Below, piece by piece: positions 10,022-19,512 of a stretch of DNA of 64,000 bases. Where the stretch lies: NCBI RefSeq assembly GCF_014229095.1, contig NZ_JAARZC010000002.1, positions 372,001 through 436,000 of the forward strand. Reading direction: 5' to 3'. Every line of letters starts with the position of its first letter. Position 1 is the stretch's first letter. Under the pieces are notes generated by a model. The model was not told the DNA's origin, did no database searches, and saw only the letters and a program-made list of their open reading frames with translations. The position numbers and the translations under genes are program-made. Source of the DNA: Listeria cossartiae subsp. cayugensis (lineage in GTDB: Bacteria > Bacillota > Bacilli > Lactobacillales > Listeriaceae).

Positions 10022-10050
10022 TTGGCAGTGAGCCGAATGCTTGCTATACT
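10022..10050 (+). promoter_or_regulatory. SigA promoter of the flavoprotein gene
   Basis: TTGGCA (10022-10027), 17-nt spacer, TATACT (10045-10050), 30 nt before the start codon. Confidence 0.75.
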
Positions 10051-10080
10051 TATACACGGATAAAGTAAAGGAGCGGGACA

Positions 10081-11346
10081 ATGGATTATGATGTAATTGT
10101 CATTGGTGGCGGGCCATCTGGACTTATGGCGGCAATCAGTGCAGCAGAGAAAAATAAACGAGTACTATTAATTGAAAAAGGGCCGAAACTGGGACGTAAA
10201 TTAATTATGTCAGGTGGCGGGCGTTGTAATGTAACGAACAGACGACCAGCAGAAGAAATTATAAAGCATATTCCCGGCAATGGTCGCTTTTTATATAGTG
10301 CGTTTCATGCGTTTGATAATGAAGATATTATTCGCTTTTTTGAAAAATTGGGCGTGGCTTTAAAAGAGGAAGACCACGGCAGAATGTTTCCTGTATCGAA
10401 TAGCGCGCGTTCTGTTGCCGAGGCGATGATTCAGCGGATGGAAAAACTTGGCGTGAAAATCTACATGCAAACACCTGTGAAACAAGTCGATTACGAGGAT
10501 GGACATGTCAAAGGCGTGACGCTCAAAGATGGTCAAGAAATTTCAGCAAGCGCGGTGATTGTTGCCGTGGGTGGTAAATCTGTTCCTCGGACAGGCTCGA
10601 CTGGAGATGGCTACGCTTGGGCGAAAAAAGCGGGGCATACTATCACAGAACTATATCCAACAGAAGTACCGATTACTTCGAGCGAACCTTTTATTAAGCA
10701 AAAAGTGCTACAAGGAACGTCGCTTCGTGATGTGGCCCTTTCTGTTTTAAATGCAAAAGGGAAGCCGATTATTACGCATCAAATGGATATGATTTTCACG
10801 CATTTTGGTGTGTCAGGACCAGCAGCACTTCGTTGTAGTATGTTTGTGCTTCGTGAATTGAAGAAAACGGGCGCTGGTACAGTGAAGATGCGTCTTGATT
10901 TATTCCCGAATGTATCAGCTGGGGAACTTTCGAAAGACGTGTATAAATTATTAGAGGAAAATCCGAAGAAAGCGTTGAAAAATTCGTTAAGTTCGCTTTT
11001 ACAAGAGAAAATGTTGTTATTTTTACTGGAAAAGGCTGAACTGGATGAAACGGCTGAATATAAGCAAGTTAGTCCGAAAAAAATCGAGCAGTTTATTCAG
11101 TTATTAAAAGATTTTACTTTTGAAGTGAATGGTACGCTTGATTTTGAAAAGGCATTTGTGACTGGTGGTGGGGTTTCTGTGAAGGAAATCAAACCGAAAG
11201 AGATGCAGTCGAAGTTGATGGAAGGATTATTTTTCTGCGGGGAAATACTGGATATCAATGGCTATACGGGTGGATATAATATTACGTGTGCGCTAGTGAC
11301 TGGACATACGGCAGGAGCTTACGCGGCGGAAGTTTCGAACGCGTAA
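10081..11346 (+). CDS. NAD(P)/FAD-dependent oxidoreductase, HI0933/YhiN family
   Basis: A 421-residue flavoprotein. The dinucleotide-binding motif [12 protein letters not shown] is at residues 7-18, followed by [15 protein letters not shown], which is diagnostic of the HI0933 family. The C-terminal FAD-binding segment [14 protein letters not shown] also matches. The reaction is not known, and annotations as aminoacetone oxidase-like rest on homology only. GGAGCGGG precedes the ATG. It has its own promoter and shares a bidirectional terminator with pflB. Confidence 0.88.
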   Translation: MDYDVIVIGGGPSGLMAAISAAEKNKRVLLIEKGPKLGRKLIMSGGGRCNVTNRRPAEEIIKHIPGNGRFLYSAFHAFDNEDIIRFFEKLGVALKEEDHGRMFPVSNSARSVAEAMIQRMEKLGVKIYMQTPVKQVDYEDGHVKGVTLKDGQEISASAVIVAVGGKSVPRTGSTGDGYAWAKKAGHTITELYPTEVPITSSEPFIKQKVLQGTSLRDVALSVLNAKGKPIITHQMDMIFTHFGVSGPAALRCSMFVLRELKKTGAGTVKMRLDLFPNVSAGELSKDVYKLLEENPKKALKNSLSSLLQEKMLLFLLEKAELDETAEYKQVSPKKIEQFIQLLKDFTFEVNGTLDFEKAFVTGGGVSVKEIKPKEMQSKLMEGLFFCGEILDINGYTGGYNITCALVTGHTAGAYAAEVSNA

Positions 11347-11387
11347 AAAAAGGACCAAATCTGTTATTCGCAGATTTGGTCCTTTTT
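11345..11387. terminator. Bidirectional terminator between two convergent genes
   Basis: A perfect 13-bp stem (11351-11363 with 11371-11383) is flanked by an A-run on the left and a T-run on the right. It can therefore terminate both the + strand flavoprotein gene and minus-strand pflB. Confidence 0.9.
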
Positions 11388-11392
11388 CATTA

Positions 11393-13672
11393 TTAACCGA
11401 TTAATTTTTCGTGGAACATTCTTTGGCAAAGTTCCATTTTTTGTTCTTCGTTTAGATCTTTCGTATTTAAGCAGTAGCCGCTGATACGTAAGATGACTGG
11501 GATGCCGGCTTTTATTTTTTCGATTACTTCGTCGTGGTTAAGAACGTTCAAGTTGATATGTTGCCCACCTTTTGTAAAGTAACCATCAAGAATACCAACT
11601 AGATTATGATGTTGTTCTTCAGTTGTTTTACCGAACATTTTTGGAGCTCCTTGGATAGTTAAGGAAATTCCGTCATTAGCATAGTGGAATGGTAATTTAG
11701 AAAGACTTGCAAGGTTATCTAAGAAACCACCTTTTGCTTTGTTAGAAGGGTTAGCTCCTGGGCTGAAGAATTCTGGTTCTTTGATGATTTTACCATTTTC
11801 ATCGAATACAGGTCCTTTATGCACTGGGGAGTTACCACATTGTTTAGAGTAAGCAACGTTGGAAGTGATTGTTAGAACAGAAACGGTTGCTTCGCTATCT
11901 TTGTAAAGTTTATGGGAATCTAATTTGTCTTTGAACATTTTAAGAACCATTACAGCGATATCATCGGCACGGTCATCATTTTCACCGTAACGAGGGAAGT
12001 CGCCTTCTACTTCATAGTCATATACAAAACCGTCTTCGTCGCGGATAGTTTTTACTTTGGCGTGTTTGATGGCACTTAGGCTATCTACTACGTTAGCGAA
12101 TCCACAAATACCGAAGCCCATGTTGGCTGTTACTTTAGATGGTAAGAAGGCCATTTGCATGCTTTCGTAGTTGTATTTGTCTGTCATAAAGTGAATGATG
12201 TTCATTGCATCTACGTAAGTATCTGTTAACCAGTCCATTGATTTATCGAATTTTTCTAGTACTTCTTCGTATTCAAGGTATTCGGTTGTAATTGGTTCTA
12301 CTACATCGAATACTTGGTTTTTGTGAAGGTCATCTTTACCGCCGTTAATCGCACCAAGAAGACATTTAAGGACGTTAACACGAGCGCCGAAATATTGCAG
12401 GTTATGTGTTTCGCCTTTGTCTTTGTCCGCTTCTGGGTTAAGTGGGCTAACACAACAGCTGATACATTGCATATCGCCGTAGCCTTCTTCTTGCATTAAT
12501 TTATCATTTTCGTATTGAATGGAGGAATGTTTCACGCTCATTTTCATACAATATTCTTTAAAACTTTCTGGTAAACGAGCATCCCAAAGGACCGTTAAGT
12601 TTGGTTCTGCGGAGTTTCCTAGGTTGTCTAAGCAATGTAAGAAACGATAGTCTGTTTTTGTGACACGATGACGACCATCTGCACCCATACCAGCCATAGA
12701 TGTTGTAACGAAAGTAGGGTTGGAAGCGTAAAGTTCATTATAACCATCTGTTCTTGCAAAACGAACCATTCTTAATTTAAGGGTTAATTGTTCGATTAAT
12801 TCTTGTGCGTCGAATTCGGTGATAATGCCTTTTTCTAAATCGCGTTGGATGTAGATATCAAGGAAAATCGGAATACGACCGAATGAGCTTGCAGCACCGT
12901 TTGCTTGTTTGATAGAAGCGAGGTAGCCCATGTAAGTCCATTGTACAGCTTCGGTTGCATTTTCAGCTGGACGGCCAAGTTCTAAACCGTACTCGTTACC
13001 TAAAATGATTAAGTCTTTAAGTGCTTTGATTTGTAACCAAATTTCTTCACGTAAACGAATATTTTCATCAGAAGAAATGGCAATTTTTTTCAAGTCTTGT
13101 TGTTTTTCAGCGATTAAACGATCCACACCGTAAAGTGCTGGTTTTTGGTACAAGCCGATGATTCTTCCGCGCGAGTATGCATCTGGAAGACCACTAACGA
13201 TATGGGAGTGGCGCGCACGTTTGATATCGTCTGTATATGCTCTGAAAATACCATCATTTGCAGTTGAGCGGTTTTTTACGTAAAAATCGTGCAATTCTTG
13301 GTCGATTGAGTAGCCGTTGTCAGTCAAACATTGTTCTGCAGTTCTAAGACCACCGTTTGGCATGAAAGCTAATTTGAATGGTTTATCTGTTTGTAAACCA
13401 ACGATGACTTCATTTTCTTGGTCAACGTAGCCTGCTTTGTGAGATGCAACGTTGGAAACGATAGCGTTATCCATATCGAGCACGCCACCTTTTGCATCCA
13501 TTTCTTCTACTAATTTATTTATTTTTTCGTTCAGTTTAGTTGTTCTTGGTGTACTTTTTTCTAAGAAGCTTTCATCGCCATCGTAAGGAGTGTAGTTATC
13601 TTGGACGAATTGTCCTACACTAATGCTTTCTTGCCATGCGGTTCCTTTAAAACCATCCCATGCTTTTGTCAT
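11393..13672 (-). CDS. pflB: Formate C-acetyltransferase (pyruvate formate-lyase)
   Basis: Glycyl-radical enzyme that cleaves pyruvate with CoA to acetyl-CoA and formate under anaerobic conditions. The catalytic cysteine pair is C406-C407 in CISCCVSP. The radical glycine is G732 in RISGYCLNT, 28 residues from the C-terminus. The start is the ATG at 13672 (MTKAWDGF, 759 aa) because GGAGG lies 8 nt upstream. An upstream in-frame TTG at 13690 falls in front of that ribosome binding site. The activating enzyme is not in this window. In L. monocytogenes EGD-e this paralogue is named pflA. A promoter with a Rex-like half-site lies upstream. Confidence 0.95.
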   Translation of the reverse strand: MTKAWDGFKGTAWQESISVGQFVQDNYTPYDGDESFLEKSTPRTTKLNEKINKLVEEMDAKGGVLDMDNAIVSNVASHKAGYVDQENEVIVGLQTDKPFKLAFMPNGGLRTAEQCLTDNGYSIDQELHDFYVKNRSTANDGIFRAYTDDIKRARHSHIVSGLPDAYSRGRIIGLYQKPALYGVDRLIAEKQQDLKKIAISSDENIRLREEIWLQIKALKDLIILGNEYGLELGRPAENATEAVQWTYMGYLASIKQANGAASSFGRIPIFLDIYIQRDLEKGIITEFDAQELIEQLTLKLRMVRFARTDGYNELYASNPTFVTTSMAGMGADGRHRVTKTDYRFLHCLDNLGNSAEPNLTVLWDARLPESFKEYCMKMSVKHSSIQYENDKLMQEEGYGDMQCISCCVSPLNPEADKDKGETHNLQYFGARVNVLKCLLGAINGGKDDLHKNQVFDVVEPITTEYLEYEEVLEKFDKSMDWLTDTYVDAMNIIHFMTDKYNYESMQMAFLPSKVTANMGFGICGFANVVDSLSAIKHAKVKTIRDEDGFVYDYEVEGDFPRYGENDDRADDIAVMVLKMFKDKLDSHKLYKDSEATVSVLTITSNVAYSKQCGNSPVHKGPVFDENGKIIKEPEFFSPGANPSNKAKGGFLDNLASLSKLPFHYANDGISLTIQGAPKMFGKTTEEQHHNLVGILDGYFTKGGQHINLNVLNHDEVIEKIKAGIPVILRISGYCLNTKDLNEEQKMELCQRMFHEKLIG

Positions 13673-13748
13673 TATAATTTCCTCCTTCAATTGTGTTTCT
13701 TTTCACTTAAAGCCAGAAACTAGTCTTTAGAATCTTTCTTCATTGAAC

Positions 13749-13777
13749 AGCATACTCCTTTGTGAAAATGAAAACAA
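13749..13777 (-). promoter_or_regulatory. Candidate pfl promoter overlapped by a Rex-like site
   Basis: Read on the minus strand, TTGTTT (13772-13777), 17-nt spacer, TATGCT (13749-13754). On the + strand 13760-13777 reads TTGTGAAAATGAAAACAA. Its left half is the Rex half-site TTGTGAA and its right half is degenerate, matching 4 of 7 positions. The site would cover the -35 box and spacer. A one-mismatch cre-like sequence is at 13817-13831. Confidence 0.4.
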
Positions 13778-13868
13778 TATAAAACGAGAAAGAAAATAAA
13801 TTTCTTTTATATAACTAGAAAAGGCTTTCAAATGCTGTGTTAATACAGTTTTTTAGGAACGAACGGAT

Positions 13869-13902
13869 AAAAAAGAAGCCTAGCTAGTGTGCTAGACTTC
13901 CG
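13869..13902 (-). terminator. Intrinsic terminator of the malS-serine hydrolase unit
   Basis: On the minus strand a 10-bp stem (13891-13900 with 13875-13884, one G-U) is followed by six T residues. The stop codon of the serine hydrolase lies inside the stem. Confidence 0.85.
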
Positions 13903-14899
13903 TTATGTTGGCAACTTCTTCTAAAAAAGTGTCGACAATGCTGTCACGTTTGTCAACGAAATTTGGGTTGGCTCGGCTTGGATGGACGCGGTTAGAAAGG
14001 ACGATTAAGCTGGCTTGGTGTTTTAAATCGAGCACCATGAAAGTTCCAGTGAATCCGGTGTGATATAAAACAGAATCGCCGCGTAGGTCCCAGCCTAGTC
14101 CGCGACTTCGGTTGAGACCAGGAGTATGGTTTATTTGCATGAGCGCCAACATTTGTTCAGAAAGGATTGGTGACCCGTGCTGTAAAATAAGTGCATCGCG
14201 GAACTTGGAAAGATCAGCTAGCGTGCTAAAAAGCCCAGCGTGACCGGTGCCTGATTTGGCGGTCCAAGCTTTGAAATCATGGACATCGCCTTGGATTAAG
14301 CCACGTGTTTGATCAAGTTCGGTCGGGATGACTTGTTTTTTATTTGTTGGCTGAAACCCTGATTGAGTCATTTTTAGGGGTTCTAGAATATGTTTTTGAA
14401 TGGTTTGTTCATAATTGCCGTCGATTTTGCTAATTAAATAACCTAGTAGTAAGAAGTTAGCATCCGCATAAGTGACTTCCGTTCCGGGTGGATTAATTTG
14501 TTTAGTAGCGTAAACATAACGCATCACATCTTCGGGTGCAGTCATTTGGAAGTTAGGGATGTTTTGGGCAAGGCCGGAGCTATGTGTTAGCAAATGTAAA
14601 ATCGTGACGTTTTTGTATCGGAAATCTGGCAAATACATTTGAATAGGGTCGTTTAATTGGAATCTTTGTTGTTCGATAAGTTGCAAAATACGAGTAGTCG
14701 TAGCAATTACTTTGGTCAAAGAAGCGATGTCATAAATGTTTTCTGTTGTTCGTGGTAAAATTTCTGCTTCTGGAAAAACAGCTTTTAATCCCATGATGTT
14801 ATTTTCTTCTAGTTGGTTTGTTTTAATTTGATAACTAATTCCGGGAGTGGAGCCATTTTGGACGAGTTGATCTAGTGATTGCTTCGTTTTATAGAACAT
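13892..14899 (-). CDS. Serine hydrolase, class C beta-lactamase / PBP-like fold
   Basis: A 335-residue protein of the beta-lactamase family. The nucleophile motif is S60-L-T-K63, the second motif is Y144-A-D (usually YxN or YxD in esterase-like members) and the KTG-equivalent is HTG near residue 275. No signal peptide or membrane anchor is visible, so a cytoplasmic esterase or peptidase role is as plausible as one in the wall. The L. monocytogenes homologue has been listed among putative low-molecular-weight penicillin-binding proteins. It starts 2 nt after the malS stop with AAAGGAG overlapping that stop, so it is co-translated with malS. Confidence 0.85.
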   Translation of the reverse strand: MFYKTKQSLDQLVQNGSTPGISYQIKTNQLEENNIMGLKAVFPEAEILPRTTENIYDIASLTKVIATTTRILQLIEQQRFQLNDPIQMYLPDFRYKNVTILHLLTHSSGLAQNIPNFQMTAPEDVMRYVYATKQINPPGTEVTYADANFLLLGYLISKIDGNYEQTIQKHILEPLKMTQSGFQPTNKKQVIPTELDQTRGLIQGDVHDFKAWTAKSGTGHAGLFSTLADLSKFRDALILQHGSPILSEQMLALMQINHTPGLNRSRGLGWDLRGDSVLYHTGFTGTFMVLDLKHQASLIVLSNRVHPSRANPNFVDKRDSIVDTFLEEVANITEV

Positions 14900-14901
14900 A
14901 A

Positions 14902-16545
14902 CTAAACTCCTTTATAAGTAGGTTGCCACATTTCAAGCTCTACGGCTTCGGTGACGTTGGTTAATTTCGTTTGGTGGATATTTTCTTTTATAGCTTGGTT
15001 GGCAACTGCAATCGCGACTGCGCGGGATGTTTCACGAAGGGTGCGGACATGTGGTAAAAGAGCAGCACCGGGTTCGTTTGGCGAAATTTGGTTAGCGACA
15101 GCCATGGATGCAGCAGCGAGCATGCCGTCGGTAATATATTTGGCGCGAGTAACAAGCGCACCTAGTCCAAGTCCTGGATAAAGTAGCGCATTGTTTGCTT
15201 GGCCAATTTCATAGGTAGTATGTTGATACTCTACTGGTTTTGAGGGACTACCTGTGACGATAAGTGCTTTTCCACCAGTCCACTGAATCAAATCTGCGGC
15301 AGTTGCTTCGGCTAATTTTGTTGGGTTAGAAAGTGGTAAAATAGCTGGTCGTTCGGTATGCTCCGCCATTTTTTTGACGATGCTCTCTTTAAACGCACCA
15401 GTAACGCCAGAACAGCCGATTAGCATGGTTGGATGAACAGCTTCAACTAAATGTTCTAATGTATCTACCGGCGTATTTTCCCAGTCAGAAGCGGGATGCG
15501 CATATTTCTTTTGGCCAGCAGTTAAATCAGTCATGTGATCAAGCACTAAACCATTTCGATCGACTAAATAAAAGTGTTTTCTAGCTGCGTCAAAAGAAAG
15601 GCCAGTTTCACGCATTAATTGTCCGCTCAGTTGGTCAGCGATACCGATACCAGCAGTTCCAGCGCCGAAAATAATAATTTTTTGTTCGCTTAGTGGAATG
15701 TGGGAAACTTGAATCGTGGCAAGAACGGCGGCAACGACCATCGCACCGGTTCCTTGAATATCATCATTAAAAGTACAAATTTCCTCGCGATAATTATGCA
15801 GAATACGACTTGCATTTGCGCGACCAAAGTCTTCCCAGTGAAGGATGGCTTTGGGGAAAACGCTTGTCATTGCATCGACCAATTGAGCGATAAATGTATC
15901 GTATTCATTTTCTGAAAGTCGGGGGCGTTTATTGCCTAAATAGCGTGGATCCTCAAGGAGTGTTTCATTGTTAGTACCTGCATCAATCACAACAGGGAGC
16001 ACGCGGTCTGGTGCAAGTCCAGCGGCAACTGTATAAACAGCTAATTTGCCAACTGCAATTTTCACGCCATTCACGCCCCAATCGCCAATCCCGAGCACGC
16101 CTTCACCATCTGTAATGACAATCATATCGATATTTGGATTGTTTTTAGCATAGTTTTCAATCGATGTGCGTAGTTTTTCTGGAGCAAAGGCATCGATAAA
16201 TAATGCTTCATCTGGAGCAGTGTAGTCTGTATGATAATGGATGACAGCATCGCCAATGGTTGGCGTATAAATAAGTGGCAGATACTCGGTGACATTTTTG
16301 GTAACAACATAATAATAAAGTGTACGATTTTCGTTATATAAGTTGGTTAAAAGTTGATGTTTATGTAAAGCTGTTTCTAAATTTTCTATTTGTGTTTCGA
16401 TGCGCGCCGCTTGTTGTTCGATTGTTTCGATAAATGGCGGCAGTAATCCGTCTAAGTGATAGCTTACCCGTTCTTCATTTGTAAAAGCGGTTCCTTTGTT
16501 TAATAATGGATTATTCAGATAGTCAAAACCTGATTTTAAAGTCAT
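14902..16545 (-). CDS. malS: Malic enzyme / malolactic enzyme
   Basis: A 547-residue NAD-dependent malic enzyme family member that decarboxylates malate to pyruvate, or directly to lactate if malolactic. NNPLLNKGTAFTNEER at the N-terminus and Tyr93 in LIYTPTIGDA form the malate site. The NAD-binding motif IIIFGAGTAGIGIADQL is near residue 300, and ELWEDFGRANA-type residues (HWEDFGRANASRIL) bind the metal. The start is ATG 16545 with AAGGAG 8 nt upstream, not the in-frame GTG at 16554 that overlaps this ribosome binding site. Malic and malolactic activities cannot be told apart from sequence alone. Confidence 0.88.
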   Translation of the reverse strand: MTLKSGFDYLNNPLLNKGTAFTNEERVSYHLDGLLPPFIETIEQQAARIETQIENLETALHKHQLLTNLYNENRTLYYYVVTKNVTEYLPLIYTPTIGDAVIHYHTDYTAPDEALFIDAFAPEKLRTSIENYAKNNPNIDMIVITDGEGVLGIGDWGVNGVKIAVGKLAVYTVAAGLAPDRVLPVVIDAGTNNETLLEDPRYLGNKRPRLSENEYDTFIAQLVDAMTSVFPKAILHWEDFGRANASRILHNYREEICTFNDDIQGTGAMVVAAVLATIQVSHIPLSEQKIIIFGAGTAGIGIADQLSGQLMRETGLSFDAARKHFYLVDRNGLVLDHMTDLTAGQKKYAHPASDWENTPVDTLEHLVEAVHPTMLIGCSGVTGAFKESIVKKMAEHTERPAILPLSNPTKLAEATAADLIQWTGGKALIVTGSPSKPVEYQHTTYEIGQANNALLYPGLGLGALVTRAKYITDGMLAAASMAVANQISPNEPGAALLPHVRTLRETSRAVAIAVANQAIKENIHQTKLTNVTEAVELEMWQPTYKGV

Positions 16546-16573
16546 TTTCAGCACTCCTTTTTCATTCTATTCT

Positions 16574-16602
16574 ATTTTACATGGGCGACAGAGGAATAAC
16601 AA
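16574..16602 (-). promoter_or_regulatory. Promoter of malS
   Basis: On the minus strand TTGTTA (16597-16602), 17-nt spacer, TAAAAT (16574-16579), with TG directly before the -10. It is about 30 nt before the malS start. Confidence 0.65.
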
Positions 16603-16608
16603 CTGATT

Positions 16609-16646
16609 CAAAATAAAAAGAAAACCTGAAAACAATCAGATTTTCT
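16609..16646 (-). terminator. Intrinsic terminator of the c-di-GMP operon
   Basis: On the minus strand a 10-bp stem (16637-16646 with 16621-16630, one G-U) is followed by a T-rich tract, 10 nt after the pdeC stop. Confidence 0.8.
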
Positions 16647-16656
16647 TTTGTTAAAC

Positions 16657-17340
16657 TTAATGAAAATAATAACCTTGCGCGTAAGGAATGCCAATCTCTT
16701 GGAGGAATTTGAGCTGTTCTTTTGTTTCGACACCTTCGACAATCAAGGACTTGTGATGTTTTTTGACGTAATTATGCAGTTGCTCAAAGAAGATTTTTTT
16801 GCCGTCGCTTTCGAATAAATCCCGAAGTAGTAAGCGGTCGGTTTTTACAAAATCAGAATGGTGCGCAAAGACACGATGCAAGTCCGCATATCCGGAGCCA
16901 AAATCATCAATAGCAAATTTAGTCTCGTGTTTTTTCTGGAATAGCTGTAGTTGTTTGTCTAAGTCGTTCATTCGCTCTTGTGGTAACTTGGATGTTTCCA
17001 AAAATTCAAAAACTATTTTCCCGTTATCAAGAAGGGTATCATGCAGTTCTTCTTGATTTTCTAAAAAGGTATCATAGGAAATATTGACAAATAATGGCGT
17101 ATCTCCACTTTTGTTAAAGCGTTTCACTGCATTATGAAGCGTGAGCAGTTCAAATGCTTTTTGCAGACCATCCTGTTCCGCTTCTTCAATAAAATCACTA
17201 ATTGCATTCCAGTGATCTGTTTTCAAGCGGGTGAGTGACTCATAGCCGAAAATTTCCGTATTTTCAACAGCAACAATCGGTTCATATATTGTATCAAAAT
17301 GATTTTGATCAATAATCTCACTTACAGAGGGCTTTTTCAT
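16657..17340 (-). CDS. pdeC: Cyclic-di-GMP phosphodiesterase, stand-alone EAL domain
   Basis: A 227-residue cytoplasmic EAL-domain protein that hydrolyses c-di-GMP. The EAL motif reads E34-S-L. Other catalytic and metal residues are present: N86 (FVNIS), E112/E115 (FEFLE), D145-D146 (IDDFGSG), K166 (FVKTDR), E202/E205 (EGVE) and Q222 (AQGYYFH). All positions known to be needed for activity are kept, so it should be active. The protein stops right after the last strand of the barrel. It is the last gene of the dgcA-dgcB-pssZ-pdeC operon and corresponds to PdeC of L. monocytogenes. Confidence 0.93.
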   Translation of the reverse strand: MKKPSVSEIIDQNHFDTIYEPIVAVENTEIFGYESLTRLKTDHWNAISDFIEEAEQDGLQKAFELLTLHNAVKRFNKSGDTPLFVNISYDTFLENQEELHDTLLDNGKIVFEFLETSKLPQERMNDLDKQLQLFQKKHETKFAIDDFGSGYADLHRVFAHHSDFVKTDRLLLRDLFESDGKKIFFEQLHNYVKKHHKSLIVEGVETKEQLKFLQEIGIPYAQGYYFH

Positions 17341-17358
17341 TTGTCCAACTTCTTTCCG

Positions 17359-18363
17359 TTATTTCTTTAGAGTTATTTCTTTATTTATATAATCGAAAAA
17401 ATGGGTCGTTTCAGGATTCGACGTGTCCATTTTCTCTAATAACTCTTTGGTGATTTTACCATTTTTAGCTTGATTTGTCTTGTTAAAATACTGTGTCAAA
17501 AAGGCGTAAACGGCGGTGGATTCGTTTTCTGAGCTAGGTTTCTTTGTTTCTCGTTGGTAACGCGCATAAATTTTCCCGTTAGAAGCGAGTTCGGTTTGTA
17601 AAAAATTATCGAAATTTGGCTCTATATCACCATTTTCGTCGTAGTAAGCAATCGCGATGAGCATTTGATCAATCATATTAACTTCATTTGCATCAGCATA
17701 GTGAAATTGTCCATTTTGAAACACTTCTGTAAAAAATGGTTCGGCGTTCACGGTTTGAATGGGTAGATAAGCTTTGTCGCGGTAGTTAATGTGTTGCATC
17801 GCCTCGATATTTAAATAGCTTAAATGGAGTGTATCTGCTTTTTTCTTATGAACGAAATCATAGAAATCTACTGGTGTACCTTGAACAGCGCTATACTTTT
17901 TCGTGTTGGTTAGCAGTTTGTCTGCTAGTTTTTTATAGGCATCATGCTCGAATTTGTCACTCGCTTGATAAAGGGCGTCGGTGATACGGAAGTCGTCTAC
18001 AATCGCATTGGTCGTGGTCGAGTCTGTCGCTTCCCATTTGATAAAGTTATCGTTCGTTATAAAGTTTTTTTGCAAGCTAGTTACTTGTTCTTGGAAAGTT
18101 TTGCTATCGTTAACCTCGACTAAATATTCCATGTAAAGCCCGATGCTCTCGGCTAAATAATGCGGTTCTTGGGCATTTTTATAATCAATAATCAAACCGT
18201 TTTTGGCGGTGTAGTTTTCTTTTACATACTTTTGTACGGCAGTTGAAGTGGGCGTTGTTTCTTTTGGTGCGCTTAAGGTTTCTTTCGGTTCGGTTCGGAG
18301 GGAAAAGTAGAGACCAGTGCCGAGTGCGATGAGTAAAATTAAGATGAGAATCATTCGTTTCAT
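17359..18363 (-). CDS. pssZ: PssZ, membrane-anchored GH8 family exopolysaccharide hydrolase
   Basis: A 334-residue protein with an N-terminal membrane anchor (about residues 4-22) and an extracellular (alpha/alpha)6 glycoside hydrolase family 8 domain. The catalytic acid is E72 (YLAES) and the catalytic base D232 (NMIDQ), the residues described for Listeria PssZ. A conserved acidic segment DDFR is at 123-126. PssZ degrades the c-di-GMP-induced Listeria exopolysaccharide made by the pssA-E products, which are not in this window. Its start overlaps the dgcB stop by 4 nt (ATGA), and pdeC follows after 18 nt. Confidence 0.9.
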   Translation of the reverse strand: MKRMILILILLIALGTGLYFSLRTEPKETLSAPKETTPTSTAVQKYVKENYTAKNGLIIDYKNAQEPHYLAESIGLYMEYLVEVNDSKTFQEQVTSLQKNFITNDNFIKWEATDSTTTNAIVDDFRITDALYQASDKFEHDAYKKLADKLLTNTKKYSAVQGTPVDFYDFVHKKKADTLHLSYLNIEAMQHINYRDKAYLPIQTVNAEPFFTEVFQNGQFHYADANEVNMIDQMLIAIAYYDENGDIEPNFDNFLQTELASNGKIYARYQRETKKPSSENESTAVYAFLTQYFNKTNQAKNGKITKELLEKMDTSNPETTHFFDYINKEITLKK

Positions 18364-19487
18364 TCGATTTCCCCCTGATGAACAGCGATTTGGTTGCGGC
18401 CGCTTTGTTTTGCTTGATAAAGCGCTTGGTCGGCGGCTTCAAATAAAGATTCTGTAGTTGCAAATTTGGAACTGGCAGAAGCAACTCCGATGGATACCGT
18501 TACTTTGCCACTAGCCGGATTGTAAGGGAACTTGGCCCGTTCAATTTCTTCCCGGAAAAAATCAGCAATGAGTGCCGCTTGCTCGGTACCGACATTTTGC
18601 AGTAAAACAGCGAATTCTTCGCCGCCAATTCGCGCAAACATCGTCCTTGGTGGAAAGGTTCGATTTTTAAGAATGCTACTAAACTGCGCAAGGACGGTAT
18701 TGCCAGCTTGATGCCCATGAAAATCATTAATTTCTTTAAAATGGTCAATATCAATAATGAAGAGTGACAATGCTTTTTTTCGTTTCTGCGATTTAGCGAA
18801 AATCCATGCAAATTGTTGCGTGAAAAAACGCATATTTGGTAAATTTGTCAAACTATCGGTCATCGCTGTTTCGGTCAAATTTTGAATGACCAGATTACTT
18901 TTATCGATATAGTTACACGCATAAAATACTAGCAAAGCGGTTACGAAGAACAACAAGAAGTATTCGAGAATTTCAAAGCCACGCAAAATCCGCCCTTCGT
19001 CAAAATTGTTCACGAAATAATACAGGATGGCCGGGAAATTTAGAATAATCAACGCGACAAATTTCGAAAAGCGCTGTTTTTTCCAAAAGGTAATAAGTAA
19101 ACAAGCGGCGAAAATCAACGTCATTAAAATAATATAGCGACTTGTAATCGGGGACGCGATATCAAAACTAATTCGCCCAAAAAGCATAACCAAATAAGCA
19201 AAAATAAGTGGCACACGACCACCGAAAACACTTGTAACCATTAAAATCAAAATCCGCATATTCGTATAAATAACGGGATTATTTTCATAGGCACCTTCAT
19301 AAATAAAGTAAATACCGGCTAAACCATAATAGACACCGAGGAGGATAGAAAGAAATAGTCGTCTACTGCCATTTTGGAACCAATTTGGACGATATTGTCT
19401 GATTTTCCGAAAAGACATCCCTTGGATAAAAAGGATAGCAAGAAAGAGCGCTAAACTATCTATGTATGAATTAATTAGCTCGAACAA
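18360..19487 (-). CDS. dgcB: Membrane diguanylate cyclase DgcB
   Basis: A 375-residue protein with about six N-terminal membrane helices (residues 8-195) and a C-terminal cytoplasmic GGDEF domain. The active-site motif is GGEEF at 288-292. The substrate-binding FIIDIDHFKEINDFHGHQAG lies upstream, with N in place of the usual D after GHxxG. The RxxD product-inhibition site expected at 279-282 is absent (PPRT instead). It makes c-di-GMP from GTP. It is co-transcribed between dgcA (25 nt upstream) and pssZ (4-nt overlap). Confidence 0.93.
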   Translation of the reverse strand: MFELINSYIDSLALFLAILFIQGMSFRKIRQYRPNWFQNGSRRLFLSILLGVYYGLAGIYFIYEGAYENNPVIYTNMRILILMVTSVFGGRVPLIFAYLVMLFGRISFDIASPITSRYIILMTLIFAACLLITFWKKQRFSKFVALIILNFPAILYYFVNNFDEGRILRGFEILEYFLLFFVTALLVFYACNYIDKSNLVIQNLTETAMTDSLTNLPNMRFFTQQFAWIFAKSQKRKKALSLFIIDIDHFKEINDFHGHQAGNTVLAQFSSILKNRTFPPRTMFARIGGEEFAVLLQNVGTEQAALIADFFREEIERAKFPYNPASGKVTVSIGVASASSKFATTESLFEAADQALYQAKQSGRNQIAVHQGEIE

Positions 19488-19512
19488 ATGGACTCATCTC
19501 CTTTTTACTCTC

